Origin: Hymenobacter cheonanensis
GTDB lineage: Bacteria; Bacteroidota; Bacteroidia; Cytophagales; Hymenobacteraceae
DNA length: 39,517 nucleotides
Reading direction: 5' to 3'
Assembly: GCF_030581075.1 (NCBI RefSeq)
Contig: NZ_JAUQSW010000018.1
Span: 1 to 39,517, forward strand
The notes beneath the pieces are model-generated. The model was not told the DNA's origin. It saw only the letters and a list, made by a program, of their open reading frames with translations, and searched no databases. Positions 16,352-23,923 of the stretch are shown one piece after another. The position numbers and the translations under genes were made by a program. The stretch's first letter is position 1; each line of letters starts with the position of its first letter.

Positions 16352-17008
16352 ATGAGAACCTATCGTAAACGCACCCCTGAACAGCGATTCTGTGTGCACT
16401 GTGGAAAGCCCTTCGAGAGCGCCCACAAACGGCGCCTCTACTGTGGCAACTCCTGTAGCACCCTGGCCTACTATGCCCGCCGGCGCCCGCCGGCTTCCCA
16501 CCCGCTCTCGGCCGATATACCCGCGCTCGCCGCGCCCGAAGCCGATTCGCCGCCAGCCCCCACCCCTCTGGGGGCCGACTTACGAACGGTGGGGGTGGTG
16601 GCGGCTGGCACGATGGTGGGTACCTATGGGGTGCGTCTGCTCGATAAGTTGTTCGATACCTCGTCCACCCCACCCACTTTGCCCGTGCCGCCACTCCCCC
16701 TACCAGCGCAGCGCGAGGACCCGGCCGGTTGGTTTCCCGCCGCTGTCTTAGCCCAGCCAGCGCTCATGCTGCCCGTACAGTACCCGGAGTGGACGCAGCC
16801 GCACGTGTGCTTGCAGCTCAACTATTTCGGACGACGCTTCTACTACCAACCCGCGCTACGCTGCTTGTTCTGGGAGTGTGCGCCGGGGCAGCTCTGGCTC
16901 TTGAACTGGCAGGCAGAGTTCACCCACGTGTTCGAGTTGGACATCCCGCAGTTAGCGCCGCCGCTGCTCGGCTACGCGGCGCCCCGGTTGCCCAACGCCA
17001 ACGACTAA
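16352..17008 (+). CDS. small protein with N-terminal zinc-cluster motif, unknown function
   Basis: The 218-residue protein opens with basic residues and a likely treble-clef or zinc-ribbon motif: FCVHCGKPF (CxxC) and, about 15 residues on, YCGNSC (CxxxC), all within the first 40 residues. A Pro/Ala-rich linker, a weakly hydrophobic helix (TVGVVAAGTMVGTYGVRLL, about 75-93), a second Pro-rich linker and an aromatic-rich C-terminal domain (QLNYFGRRFYYQ...LWLLNW) follow. The zinc motif suggests binding to nucleic acid or protein; nothing indicates a reaction. Translation may be governed by the palindrome just before the start. I do not recognise the family. Confidence 0.65.
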   Translation: MRTYRKRTPEQRFCVHCGKPFESAHKRRLYCGNSCSTLAYYARRRPPASHPLSADIPALAAPEADSPPAPTPLGADLRTVGVVAAGTMVGTYGVRLLDKLFDTSSTPPTLPVPPLPLPAQREDPAGWFPAAVLAQPALMLPVQYPEWTQPHVCLQLNYFGRRFYYQPALRCLFWECAPGQLWLLNWQAEFTHVFELDIPQLAPPLLGYAAPRLPNAND

Positions 17009-17191
17009 GTACGTGCTATTTGGGCCCAGTAACGCAGTCCAGATGTACGGACTACGCTGGTAGACCAGCAGCTGGTTGGTACCTGGGGAATCGAGCCAAC
17101 TTAACGGATAAGCAATTATAGGACACATGGGCGAGCCTGGTGTCAACTCGAAATAGTTCTTTCAGTGTTGGGCTGCGTTCTTTGCAGCCAT

Positions 17192-17920
17192 ATGCAGTTT
17201 CTCTACGTGGATGAAAGTGGGGACTCGGGCTTGACGCCTACCAGTCCGGTCCAGCACTTCTTTTTGGCAGGCTTGGCCATCGACCCGCTACATCTGCAAG
17301 GCATTTCGGCCGACTTACACCGTTTTCGGCAATATCTATCCACTAAATACGGCTTGCTCATTTCTGAGGAAATTCACGCCTCTGCGTTCATCAGTAAACC
17401 AGGCTCGGTGGCCCATATTCCGCTCAACGAGCGGTTGCGCATCCTGCTTGAATGTGTGGACTGGTGCCGTCGTCGTACAGACATGCACTTATTGACCGTT
17501 GGTCTGGATAAACGCCAAGCAGTGACCAATACAGTCTTTCAAGATGTATGGCGGCAGCTCTTGCTCCTCTTTGACACACATCTGGCGACTAGCCCGGCTG
17601 GACCTGCACAAGGACTAGTTTTTTGCGATAATACCGACGGGGTAAAGTTGACCAATTTGATGCACACGCTTCGGCAGCCCAGTAGCGCGACGAGTGCGCT
17701 CCCTACGCCTGCTCTGCACCAGATTATTGGCGACCCCGTGCTGTGGGATTCGCGCACCTCGTATCTGCACCAAATGGTTGACGTCATCGCCTATTTCGCT
17801 AAGCAGCTGTTCGAACCCAACCGCCGCGTCCGCGAGAAGGGCGCTCATAACTATTTCTATCGACTAGCCCCCATCAATCTGCTACTCAAGCAACAGGGTA
17901 TCAGTATTTGGATGGTATAG
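17192..17920 (+). CDS. DUF3800 family protein
   Basis: The 242-residue protein begins MQFLYVDESGDSG, the signature of DUF3800, whose members have an RNase H-like fold with acidic residues on the first strand (VDESGD). A second conserved region near the C-terminus (QMVDVIAYFAKQLFEPNR) matches the family's helix that carries an Asp. Members are common in mobile and defence regions, but the biochemical role is not established. I chose ATG 17192 rather than the upstream in-frame TTG because it places the signature at the N-terminus. It is 183 bp after the zinc-cluster gene and followed at once by a hairpin. Confidence 0.8.
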   Translation: MQFLYVDESGDSGLTPTSPVQHFFLAGLAIDPLHLQGISADLHRFRQYLSTKYGLLISEEIHASAFISKPGSVAHIPLNERLRILLECVDWCRRRTDMHLLTVGLDKRQAVTNTVFQDVWRQLLLLFDTHLATSPAGPAQGLVFCDNTDGVKLTNLMHTLRQPSSATSALPTPALHQIIGDPVLWDSRTSYLHQMVDVIAYFAKQLFEPNRRVREKGAHNYFYRLAPINLLLKQQGISIWMV

Positions 17921-17930
17921 GCAAAAAAAG

Positions 17931-17950
17931 GGGGCCGCTTGCGCGGCCCC
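17931..17950 (-). terminator. GC-rich hairpin with A-run on its left side
   Basis: GGGGCCGC pairs with GCGGCCCC over a 4-base loop. AAAAAAA lies just to the left, and no T-run follows on the right. It therefore has the form of an intrinsic terminator for minus-strand transcripts. It begins 10 bp after the DUF3800 stop and may also trim that transcript. Confidence 0.5.
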
Positions 17951-18136
17951 AGGGAGTCCTACTTCCAGAATAATCTGGTGTCAGACCACAGCAAAGATAA
18001 CGGGAAGTAGATGGAATTAGTTCTGGTCAATATATCTGTCACTTATGTTGACAGTTATTTCAAAACCCCTGTAATGCGCTAGGATGCTCAGCGATAATCG
18101 TTTGTATATTACAACTATCGCTAGCTTCGCCAGATT

Positions 18137-18955
18137 ATGGGAGATTGGGGAAATATTGCCGAGATAACTACTGCTGTTGCCACAGCTTGCGCCGTAGCCG
18201 CAGCCATTGCCACTATTGTAGCCAAACGGAGAGATGACCGGCGAGCAGATCGACTCCTGCGCATCAATCGCCAACTAAGCGAATTCTACGGCAAACTGTC
18301 GATTCTATACGAGGCAGGCATGAGCGATTGGTTGTCGTTCGTCTACCAGCATGGCAACGACTCACAGCAGCTTAATAAGCATTTTAGGCGGTTCTTTCCT
18401 TACGAAGTCAAGGAAAGCGAGCCGATTACGCAATTCAACCCGCCTCCCCCTACTGCCGACCAACTGGCCGCTTATCGAAAGTGGCTCAGAACCCTCTTCA
18501 TGAAAACGAATGAGCGGATGCTAGAAGTAATCTATTCAAATGTAGACTTAGTAGTAGGCAGAAAAATGCCACAGGTATTTGTGACTTTCGCCTCACACGT
18601 AGCGTCGTTAAGACTGCTTTTACTTACCCTAGACGAAGAAGAGCGACTCGTAGCACACGGGAGAGAAAGCTCCGTACTCAGTGATTGGAAGCAATATGTA
18701 AGCCTGATGAGTGAGCATCCAGGCGGTAGGCTAGGGTTCTACCTAAATGCATCTTTTGAAGTGTTGAAAGAAGAACAGGAAAAGCTGCTGTCTACTCATG
18801 ATAAACCACTGACAGAAGTACAAATCGCTGAGAAAATTAGAACTGCTGTGAATGATGAGGCACGAAAATGGCGCGATTTAGAGTACGAGGCAAGGACAGC
18901 AGTAGGGCAGCGATACAGTAAAAACTTGGCGCCTGAAATTGAGAAGGAGGTTTGA
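18137..18955 (+). CDS. membrane-anchored coiled protein, unknown function
   Basis: The 272-residue protein has one N-terminal membrane helix (about residues 8-30, rich in Ala/Val/Ile) followed at once by KRRDDRRADR, so by the positive-inside rule the bulk of the protein is cytosolic. The remainder is helical and charged, with a basic, Glu-rich C-terminal coiled-coil-like part (EKIRTAVNDEARKWRDLE). No catalytic motif is visible. Small membrane-anchored helical proteins are common in defence islands, but that association rests only on position here. The start is the first ATG in the frame, 186 bp after the hairpin. Confidence 0.7.
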   Translation: MGDWGNIAEITTAVATACAVAAAIATIVAKRRDDRRADRLLRINRQLSEFYGKLSILYEAGMSDWLSFVYQHGNDSQQLNKHFRRFFPYEVKESEPITQFNPPPPTADQLAAYRKWLRTLFMKTNERMLEVIYSNVDLVVGRKMPQVFVTFASHVASLRLLLLTLDEEERLVAHGRESSVLSDWKQYVSLMSEHPGGRLGFYLNASFEVLKEEQEKLLSTHDKPLTEVQIAEKIRTAVNDEARKWRDLEYEARTAVGQRYSKNLAPEIEKEV

Positions 18956-19126
18956 GCTTTCATGATCAACGGGATTCAAAAAGGGTTAGCAGCCAGGCTT
19001 AAAATGCCCATCCAAATCTGTCCTATAATTCCCAGATATCCTATGTTCATCGCCTAGTGGTAACTTGGATGGACCAGAAGGAAAAGAGTGGAACAAGATT
19101 CGTCCCGGATAAGGGCGTTGCAGCCC

Positions 19127-20271
19127 GTTTAACATGACAATCCCCACTCTTTTCTAGGGCTACTTTGAACAGTTCCAGGAGGCCAGTAGAGCCTGTAGTA
19201 GGATAGAAAAAGCTTCTCTAGAATCCCTTTTGTAGCTGCTTTCACCTTTTTCTCTCAGTCCATGCATGCTGCTCCCCTTCCGGTTGTAGGTCTTGACGTG
19301 AGCAAGGCCACTGTAGCTGCCTGTTACCAGCGCGGCACCCATCTCCACCACGTCGAGGTCAGCAATGACTCGGCTGGCTTCACCCACCTGCTGCAAGACT
19401 GTGGGGCAGCGTGTCTATTTGTGCTGGAAGCCACCGGCACCTATTATCTAGCCCTAGCCTATCACCTGCACGAGCAAGGCGGTCAGGTAGCGGTCGTAAA
19501 TCCATTAGTCATCAAGCGCTTTATCCAGATGCATCTGGGCAAAGGCAAGACCGACCGCCAAGATGCGCAGTGGCTCTTGCGCTATGGACAGCAGCAAGCC
19601 GTTAAGTGCTGGCAACCAGAGGAGGCCCTTTTAGTCGAGTGTCGTCAACTAGAGCAGGTAACCGAACAGCTACTAAAGCAGAAAACGATGGTGGCCAATT
19701 CGTTGGAAGCGCTGCAGCATCAACCTGTTATCAGCCCGCTCGCCCAGCAGCGCCTCCAACAGACATGGCAGCTGCTCGACGACCAAGTACGAGCACTCGA
19801 AGCGGAATTACTGGCATTACTTGACCAGCGTTTCGCGCAAGAAATGAAGCTTTTATGTTCCATTCCGGGCATTAGCCGCAAGACCGCCGGCATGCTGCTT
19901 TTATTTGCGGGCGGGTTTGTGCGCCTCGACAACTATCGCCAACTCATTGCCAAAGCCGGTCTGTCGCCACGTGAGTATACCTCTGGGACCAGCATACGCG
20001 GCAAAACGCGTATCACGAAGATGGGTGGGGCCCTGTTGCGCAGCAAATTATTCGTGTGCAGCTTTTCTGCCAAGCGATCGAATGCAGCTTGCAAAGCCCT
20101 GTATGAGCGCCTTGTAGCCAAAGGAAAAAATGGCAAAGTGGCCTTGATTGCCGTCTGCAACAAGCTGCTTAAGCAAGCTTTCGCGATTGTAAAATCCGGG
20201 GTGCCTTATCAAGCTAATTTCACTAAACTCGCTGCTTAAAGTTCGGCCCTCTCACACAGTTCATGTTAAAC
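19127..20271 (+). mobile_element. IS110/IS1111-family insertion sequence
   Basis: GTTTAACATGA at 19127-19137 is the exact inverse of TCATGTTAAAC at 20261-20271, and the two bracket a transposase gene. Short subterminal inverted repeats set the IS1111 group apart from the rest of IS110. The true ends lie a few bases outside these marks and cannot be fixed from one copy. The 125-bp non-coding stretch 19138-19261 is the likely place for structured RNA. A further stem, AAAAGAGTGG (19083-19092) with CCACTCTTTT (19144-19153), crosses the left mark. Confidence 0.8.
19262..20239 (+). CDS. IS110-family transposase (DEDD recombinase)
   Basis: The 325-residue protein has the two IS110 domains. The N-terminal RuvC-like DEDD domain begins VGLDVSKATV (first Asp) and continues with FVLEATGTYY (Glu) and HLGKGKTDRQDAQWLL (the paired Asp). 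After a helical linker comes the Transposase_20 domain with LCSIPGISRKTAGMLL and the Ser-containing block AGLSPREYTSGTS, where the catalytic Ser works together with the DEDD site. Length is normal for the family and the frame is intact, so the element may be active. Enzymes of this family use a bridge RNA from the element's own non-coding end to choose donor and target. Confidence 0.93.
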   Translation: MHAAPLPVVGLDVSKATVAACYQRGTHLHHVEVSNDSAGFTHLLQDCGAACLFVLEATGTYYLALAYHLHEQGGQVAVVNPLVIKRFIQMHLGKGKTDRQDAQWLLRYGQQQAVKCWQPEEALLVECRQLEQVTEQLLKQKTMVANSLEALQHQPVISPLAQQRLQQTWQLLDDQVRALEAELLALLDQRFAQEMKLLCSIPGISRKTAGMLLLFAGGFVRLDNYRQLIAKAGLSPREYTSGTSIRGKTRITKMGGALLRSKLFVCSFSAKRSNAACKALYERLVAKGKNGKVALIAVCNKLLKQAFAIVKSGVPYQANFTKLAA

Positions 20272-20300
20272 AAGGGGGCATTGCACTCGCCTTGCAGGGA

Positions 20301-21092
20301 CTACTTCTTCGGCAGTTCCTGTCCAACATAGGGCACCAAAGGGGTGACCGGGCCGAGGCCGCGTGGGGCCACCGGTGCTGGGGGTGCGGGCGCCTGCGCC
20401 GCGACGGCCTGCAGCAGTTGCGCCCAGAACGGCACCTCTGGTTTGGGTTTGGGGCGGGGTTTGACGGGCGCGTGCTGCCAGACCGCACTCAGGGAGGTGG
20501 ACAAGCCCAGACTTTGCCACCAGCCTTTATAAGTCTGCGTCAACACCCGCGTCCGGAGGACCGGATCGGCCTGACAGGCGTGGTCGCGCAGCACCACGTC
20601 GACGGCCGCCGTCCACTGGGCAGCCAGCGAGGCGGTGAGCACACTTACGGGCACGCCTTTCTTGGCGTACCAAGGGCTACGCGCCAAGGCCTCTTCGACA
20701 AGCGGCGGCACGGCCGCAAAGGGACCGAGTAACGGGTCTACCGGCAGGGCCACGCGCGGCATGGTGCGCACGAGCCGCCACAAGTCAAACGCTTCGGGGT
20801 AGGCCAGGGCGGCCTGCGCCGTGCGCTGCCACCAGCGTTCGAGCAGCTGGTGCAGATACTCTTCGCGCTGGGCCTCTCCTTGCCCGGCTTGCAGCGGGAC
20901 CGTGAGCTGCTGGATGGCGTGTTCGTAGCTGGCTTGCAGCAGGGCCTCTTTGCTAGGAAAGGTGCGAAACAGCGTGCCCACCCCGACCCCGGCCAAGCGG
21001 GCTATCTCGGCCGTTTTGGTCGCGTACACCCCTTGCAGGGCGAAGCGCCAGAGGGCCGTATCGAGGATTTTAGTCGTGCGGTCGTCAACCAT
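20301..21092 (-). CDS. TetR/AcrR-family transcriptional regulator
   Basis: The 263-residue protein begins VDDRTTKILDTALWRFALQ after the start Met and continues with the classic TetR helix-turn-helix AEIARLAGVGVGTLFRTFPSKEALL (residues about 26-50). The rest is a helical ligand-binding domain with a Pro-rich tail (PVKPRPKPKPEVPF). ATG 21092 puts the HTH at the usual place; an upstream in-frame GTG would add 19 hydrophobic, TetR-unlike residues. Two palindromes of the same sequence upstream are likely operators. No efflux or enzyme gene that such a regulator would normally control survives next to it. Its 3' end lies 30 bp from the IS110 element. Confidence 0.88.
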   Translation of the reverse strand: MVDDRTTKILDTALWRFALQGVYATKTAEIARLAGVGVGTLFRTFPSKEALLQASYEHAIQQLTVPLQAGQGEAQREEYLHQLLERWWQRTAQAALAYPEAFDLWRLVRTMPRVALPVDPLLGPFAAVPPLVEEALARSPWYAKKGVPVSVLTASLAAQWTAAVDVVLRDHACQADPVLRTRVLTQTYKGWWQSLGLSTSLSAVWQHAPVKPRPKPKPEVPFWAQLLQAVAAQAPAPPAPVAPRGLGPVTPLVPYVGQELPKK

Positions 21093-21217
21093 CGAAAGAA
21101 GAAGTAAATAGGGGGCGAAGCAGGCGCGAAAAAGCAGCCGCTTTAGCACGGTTACTAAGACCCGTTTCTAGCGGTTTTGAGTGCGCAAAAGCGGTTTTTG
21201 CGTAAATATAGGCGATT

Positions 21218-21278
21218 TGGACTCGCCAGTCCACCCCCGATGGAGCCACCAGTCCAGGGTAGTGGACTCAGGAGTCCA
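21218..21278. promoter_or_regulatory. two operator-like palindromes upstream of tetR
   Basis: TGGACT-N4-AGTCCA occurs at 21218-21233 and again at 21263-21278; the second extends to 10-bp arms (21259-21282). The centres are 45 bp apart. A 16-bp palindrome fits a TetR dimer site. They lie 126-186 bp upstream of the regulator start. Binding is inferred. Confidence 0.5.
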
Positions 21279-21289
21279 CTACGAAAAGT

Positions 21290-21955
21290 CAGCGCACCAG
21301 ACGGCCATTTATGTGTCAATTACTTTGCTGGTTCTGCTGCTTCTCGTCAGGCTCGTCAGTTTACGCCCCTTGATGTACTCCGCCCAGAACGTCGCATAGG
21401 GAGCTATTGAAAAGCCGATGCTTGTCCTAGGTAGGCAAGGACCGTGTATTGTGCTAGAAGAGAACGACCCCATTGAGCACATAGTTTAGTTGCTCCTGGC
21501 ACTTAGCAAGGTGAAAGCCACTACCGCCAGTGCCTTGCTATAGCCGCAACGCTAGTAAGTTTCGCCCTAGCTCGGTCGTTTCAGTGTGCCAGTTTAGCCA
21601 GCGTAGGACCGCTTACGGCGCTATTTTTTGCTTGTCGCGAGCAGGTCGCAACGTCCGTTGCCATCCGAGGCACGCCCCGACAATTGCCGCGACGAGGGGT
21701 AAATAAGCGAAGCGCGAAAAGCCAGTCTCACGGCAAAGTGCCTCTACGAGCTGCAAACGCCCCTTTTGTCCGTTTTTCAGCTTTTTCAGTCTCACGGTCT
21801 GGCGCAGCATCCCAGCCTGCACTGTCGGCCAATGGCAATTGCCAGGAGCTGCCTCGGGGATATATGCGTGCCCGCAAGCCTGAGCTACTGGTACCCAGCC
21901 TAGCAGATGGCGAGGACCTACTGGCGCCCGCCTCATCTAGCTGGAGGGCGTCGTG
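21290..21955. other. stretch without a convincing gene
   Basis: No frame in this 660-bp stretch looks like a real protein. The segment next to 21955 reads HDALQLDEAGAS in the frame of the ABC-3C middle component, after that gene's stop codon, and then degenerates. The rest may be scar from loss of the ABC-3C ATPase gene and of the TetR target gene. Confidence 0.5.
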
Positions 21956-22264
21956 CTACAGGCTGAAGAGCAGGGCCTCTTTGGTAATGGGCACCAGGTC
22001 CTGCATCCGCTGGGCAAAGCCGATGCGCACCTCGTGGTGCCGCTGTGCCCAGAAATGCAGCTTGGTGGTGAGGGTGCCCGGCAGCAAGTCGCGCGTGGCT
22101 TGGTGCAGCACCACCGGCAGCACTAGAAACGCGGCCGCATAGTCCAGTCCGCGCAGGGCGGTTTTCTGGTACCCGTCGGCCGCCTGGCGCAGCAGCAGGG
22201 CGCAATAGGCCGGGTTAAACAAGTTGGCTTCGAGCGGGCGTTGGGTCCAGGGCAGCCTAGCAGC
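21956..22264 (-). pseudogene. ABC-three-component system middle component, decayed
   Basis: The frame reads WTQRPLEANLFNPAYCALLL, then DYAAAFLVLPVVLHQATRDLLP, then HEVRIGFAQRMQDLVPITKEALLFSL. This is the pattern of ABC-3C middle-component proteins (NPAFCALLL, the FLVLPLVLH block, RVGF...FTREALLFGL). An amber codon at 21958-21956 interrupts it exactly where the family continues, and the same frame goes on with HDALQLDEAGAS. There is no ATG at the expected start. Both points suggest a pseudogene. The cognate SMC-like ATPase that should follow is absent. The family match is from memory and should be checked. Confidence 0.6.
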
Positions 22265-22269
22265 AGGAG

Positions 22270-23216
22270 TTATGCCATGGCCTGGGCGGAGAGCTCGGCC
22301 AGCTTGTCCAGAAACTTCGGGTGCCAGTACACGGCCGGCAGCTCTTCATTGGCTAGGATGTGGTATGTGCCCCGGGTAATGTACTCGTCTTTGGGTGGCA
22401 TGGCCGACCGAATGGGGAAGCTAGCCGTTTCGACCCAATCCAGCACGCGCCGCCCAAACCGGATGCAGGCGGCCTCTTCTTCCAGATTCCCGGCAAACTC
22501 TCCCTCATACGACAGCCGGTCGACGTAGCGGGCCCAGTGCGCTTTCAAGTCGGCCTCGTAGGCGCTCAACTCCCCCACGAAGAGCAAGCCATCGACGCTC
22601 CACTTGGTGCGCTGGCTGAACGCCCGGTAGAAGTCTTGCACGGCGTACCGGATGTGCTGCGTGCGCAATTGCAACTGGTCTAGCTGCCGCACAAACAGCC
22701 GGCCTTCCTGCGATTGGTAGTACACCTCGTCGGGTTCGGCGCGGGCAAACTCTACCGGTAAGCTGTGCTGGTGGAACTGGCCCCGAATTTCATCCAGCAG
22801 GTTTTCCAAGTCAATCTTGGTAAGGGGCACGTGCTGCTGCTGGGCGAGTTGGTCGGCCACCCGGCTATACCACCACCCGAGCAGGTGCAGGTACACCTGG
22901 TGCTTTTTGTCGGCCGAGGCGATGTAGCCCAACGCCTTTTTGCTGTCGGCTTCGAGGTCGGGCATGGTAGGCGACTGGTCGAGCACCACGATGGCCTGCA
23001 CAAGCTGCTTTTGCTGAAGACCTGCATCGGGGCCGCTAGGGCAGTGCTAGGGGCCGTCGCCGCCAACGCGACCAGCTGTCTCAGGGCTTCGGCGGGGTCG
23101 CGGGCAGCATCTTCCCGCAGTAGGCTGGGGATAGAGCCTGGGGCAGCGGTGGCCGTCGTGATGAGGGCTAACCGGGTGAGCAGCGAGGGGCGTAGATGTA
23201 GCCGCGCTGCACCCCG
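22270..23216 (-). pseudogene. C-terminal part of an ABC-three-component system effector, frameshifted and truncated
   Basis: The last 230 or so codons are intact: LYLHLLGWWY-like helices (HQVYLHLLGWWYSRVADQL), then YAVQDFYRAFSQRTKWSVDGLL, VGELSAYEADLKAHW and the tail IRSAMPPKDEYITRGTYHILAN...VYWHP. This matches my recollection of the ABC-3C C-terminal domain, which joins the N-terminal effector to the middle component and ATPase. Going upstream, the frame shifts near 23030 (ALAAPMQ to LQQKQLVQAIVV) and ends at a TAA at 23219-23217, so the N-terminal effector domain is gone. It lies just upstream of the middle-component remnant in the standard gene order. Confidence 0.6.
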
Positions 23217-23304
23217 TTATACCCCCACTATGTCTGACTCGTTAGGTTGCCCCGTTGTACTGCGCATAATACATGCTCAGACGAAAGAAATTGGACAGGG
23301 TTAA

Positions 23305-23886
23305 TTATTTAATAATTAATATTTTATACATTTCTTGATTATTGCCACAGGTTAAAATACTCGGGCATACTTTAGATGATAATACAATATTAATTTTTTT
23401 AAATTTACTCACTATTAATCCAAACGCTTTGAACTTCTCTAATTTATCGACGCCCACTTTTATCGAAGGTTTTTCCTCATCAATATTTATTTTATTCACA
23501 ATTTCCCATTCGCCAAGATAGCGAAACTTAACAACTACCATTTTGTTATTTTCTATATATTTCACATAATCAAAAATATACCTTGATTCACCTTCATGCC
23601 TGGATTCTATGACTTCAAACTCATTGTTCAATAGCTTAGGAAATTTAATTGATAGAAATTCAATTAGGCTAACCCTTAATTTATATTCAGTACTCAAAGA
23701 ATTAGGTGAGAACTCTCTAACATAATACTCTTTATCATAAAAGCTATTTGAAAATACATAGTCTTGTTGACTGGCAACTGATTCTAAAGTGCTCTTATTC
23801 CATAATTTAACAACGTTTTCCGTAGAATCATTGCACGTAAAATTAGTATGAGCAATTAGACATACGATAGCGAGAATAAAACGCAT
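23305..23886 (-). CDS. candidate immunity protein for the RHS toxin
   Basis: The 193-residue protein is encoded directly after the toxin gene, 37 bp downstream on the same strand, the standard place for an immunity gene. It begins with a short hydrophobic signal (MRFILAIVCLIAHTNFTC), with Cys18 as a possible lipidation site, so it is probably exported. The rest has alternating strands and helices, is Lys-rich, and shows no known domain. The gene is very AT-rich, far more so than the RHS body and like the toxin tip, as expected for a toxin/immunity cassette exchanged as a unit. Function is inferred from position. Confidence 0.65.
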   Translation of the reverse strand: MRFILAIVCLIAHTNFTCNDSTENVVKLWNKSTLESVASQQDYVFSNSFYDKEYYVREFSPNSLSTEYKLRVSLIEFLSIKFPKLLNNEFEVIESRHEGESRYIFDYVKYIENNKMVVVKFRYLGEWEIVNKINIDEEKPSIKVGVDKLEKFKAFGLIVSKFKKINIVLSSKVCPSILTCGNNQEMYKILIIK

Positions 23887-23923
23887 GATGGAAAGGGGTG
23901 AAGATGAAATTATTTAGTAAAAT

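Noticed and set aside
17931..17950. Plus-strand terminator for the DUF3800 gene
   Set aside because: No T-run follows on the plus strand. The A-run on the left makes it a minus-strand shape, so I list it that way with moderate confidence.
21613..21936. Possible gene downstream of the ABC-3C middle component
   Set aside because: The frame has no recognisable motif and a low-quality composition. It does not resemble the missing ABC-3C ATPase.
23211..23260. Additional Tn3-type end near CCCCGTT sequences
   Set aside because: Only about 11 bases match the TIME end and the rest diverges, so chance is likely.
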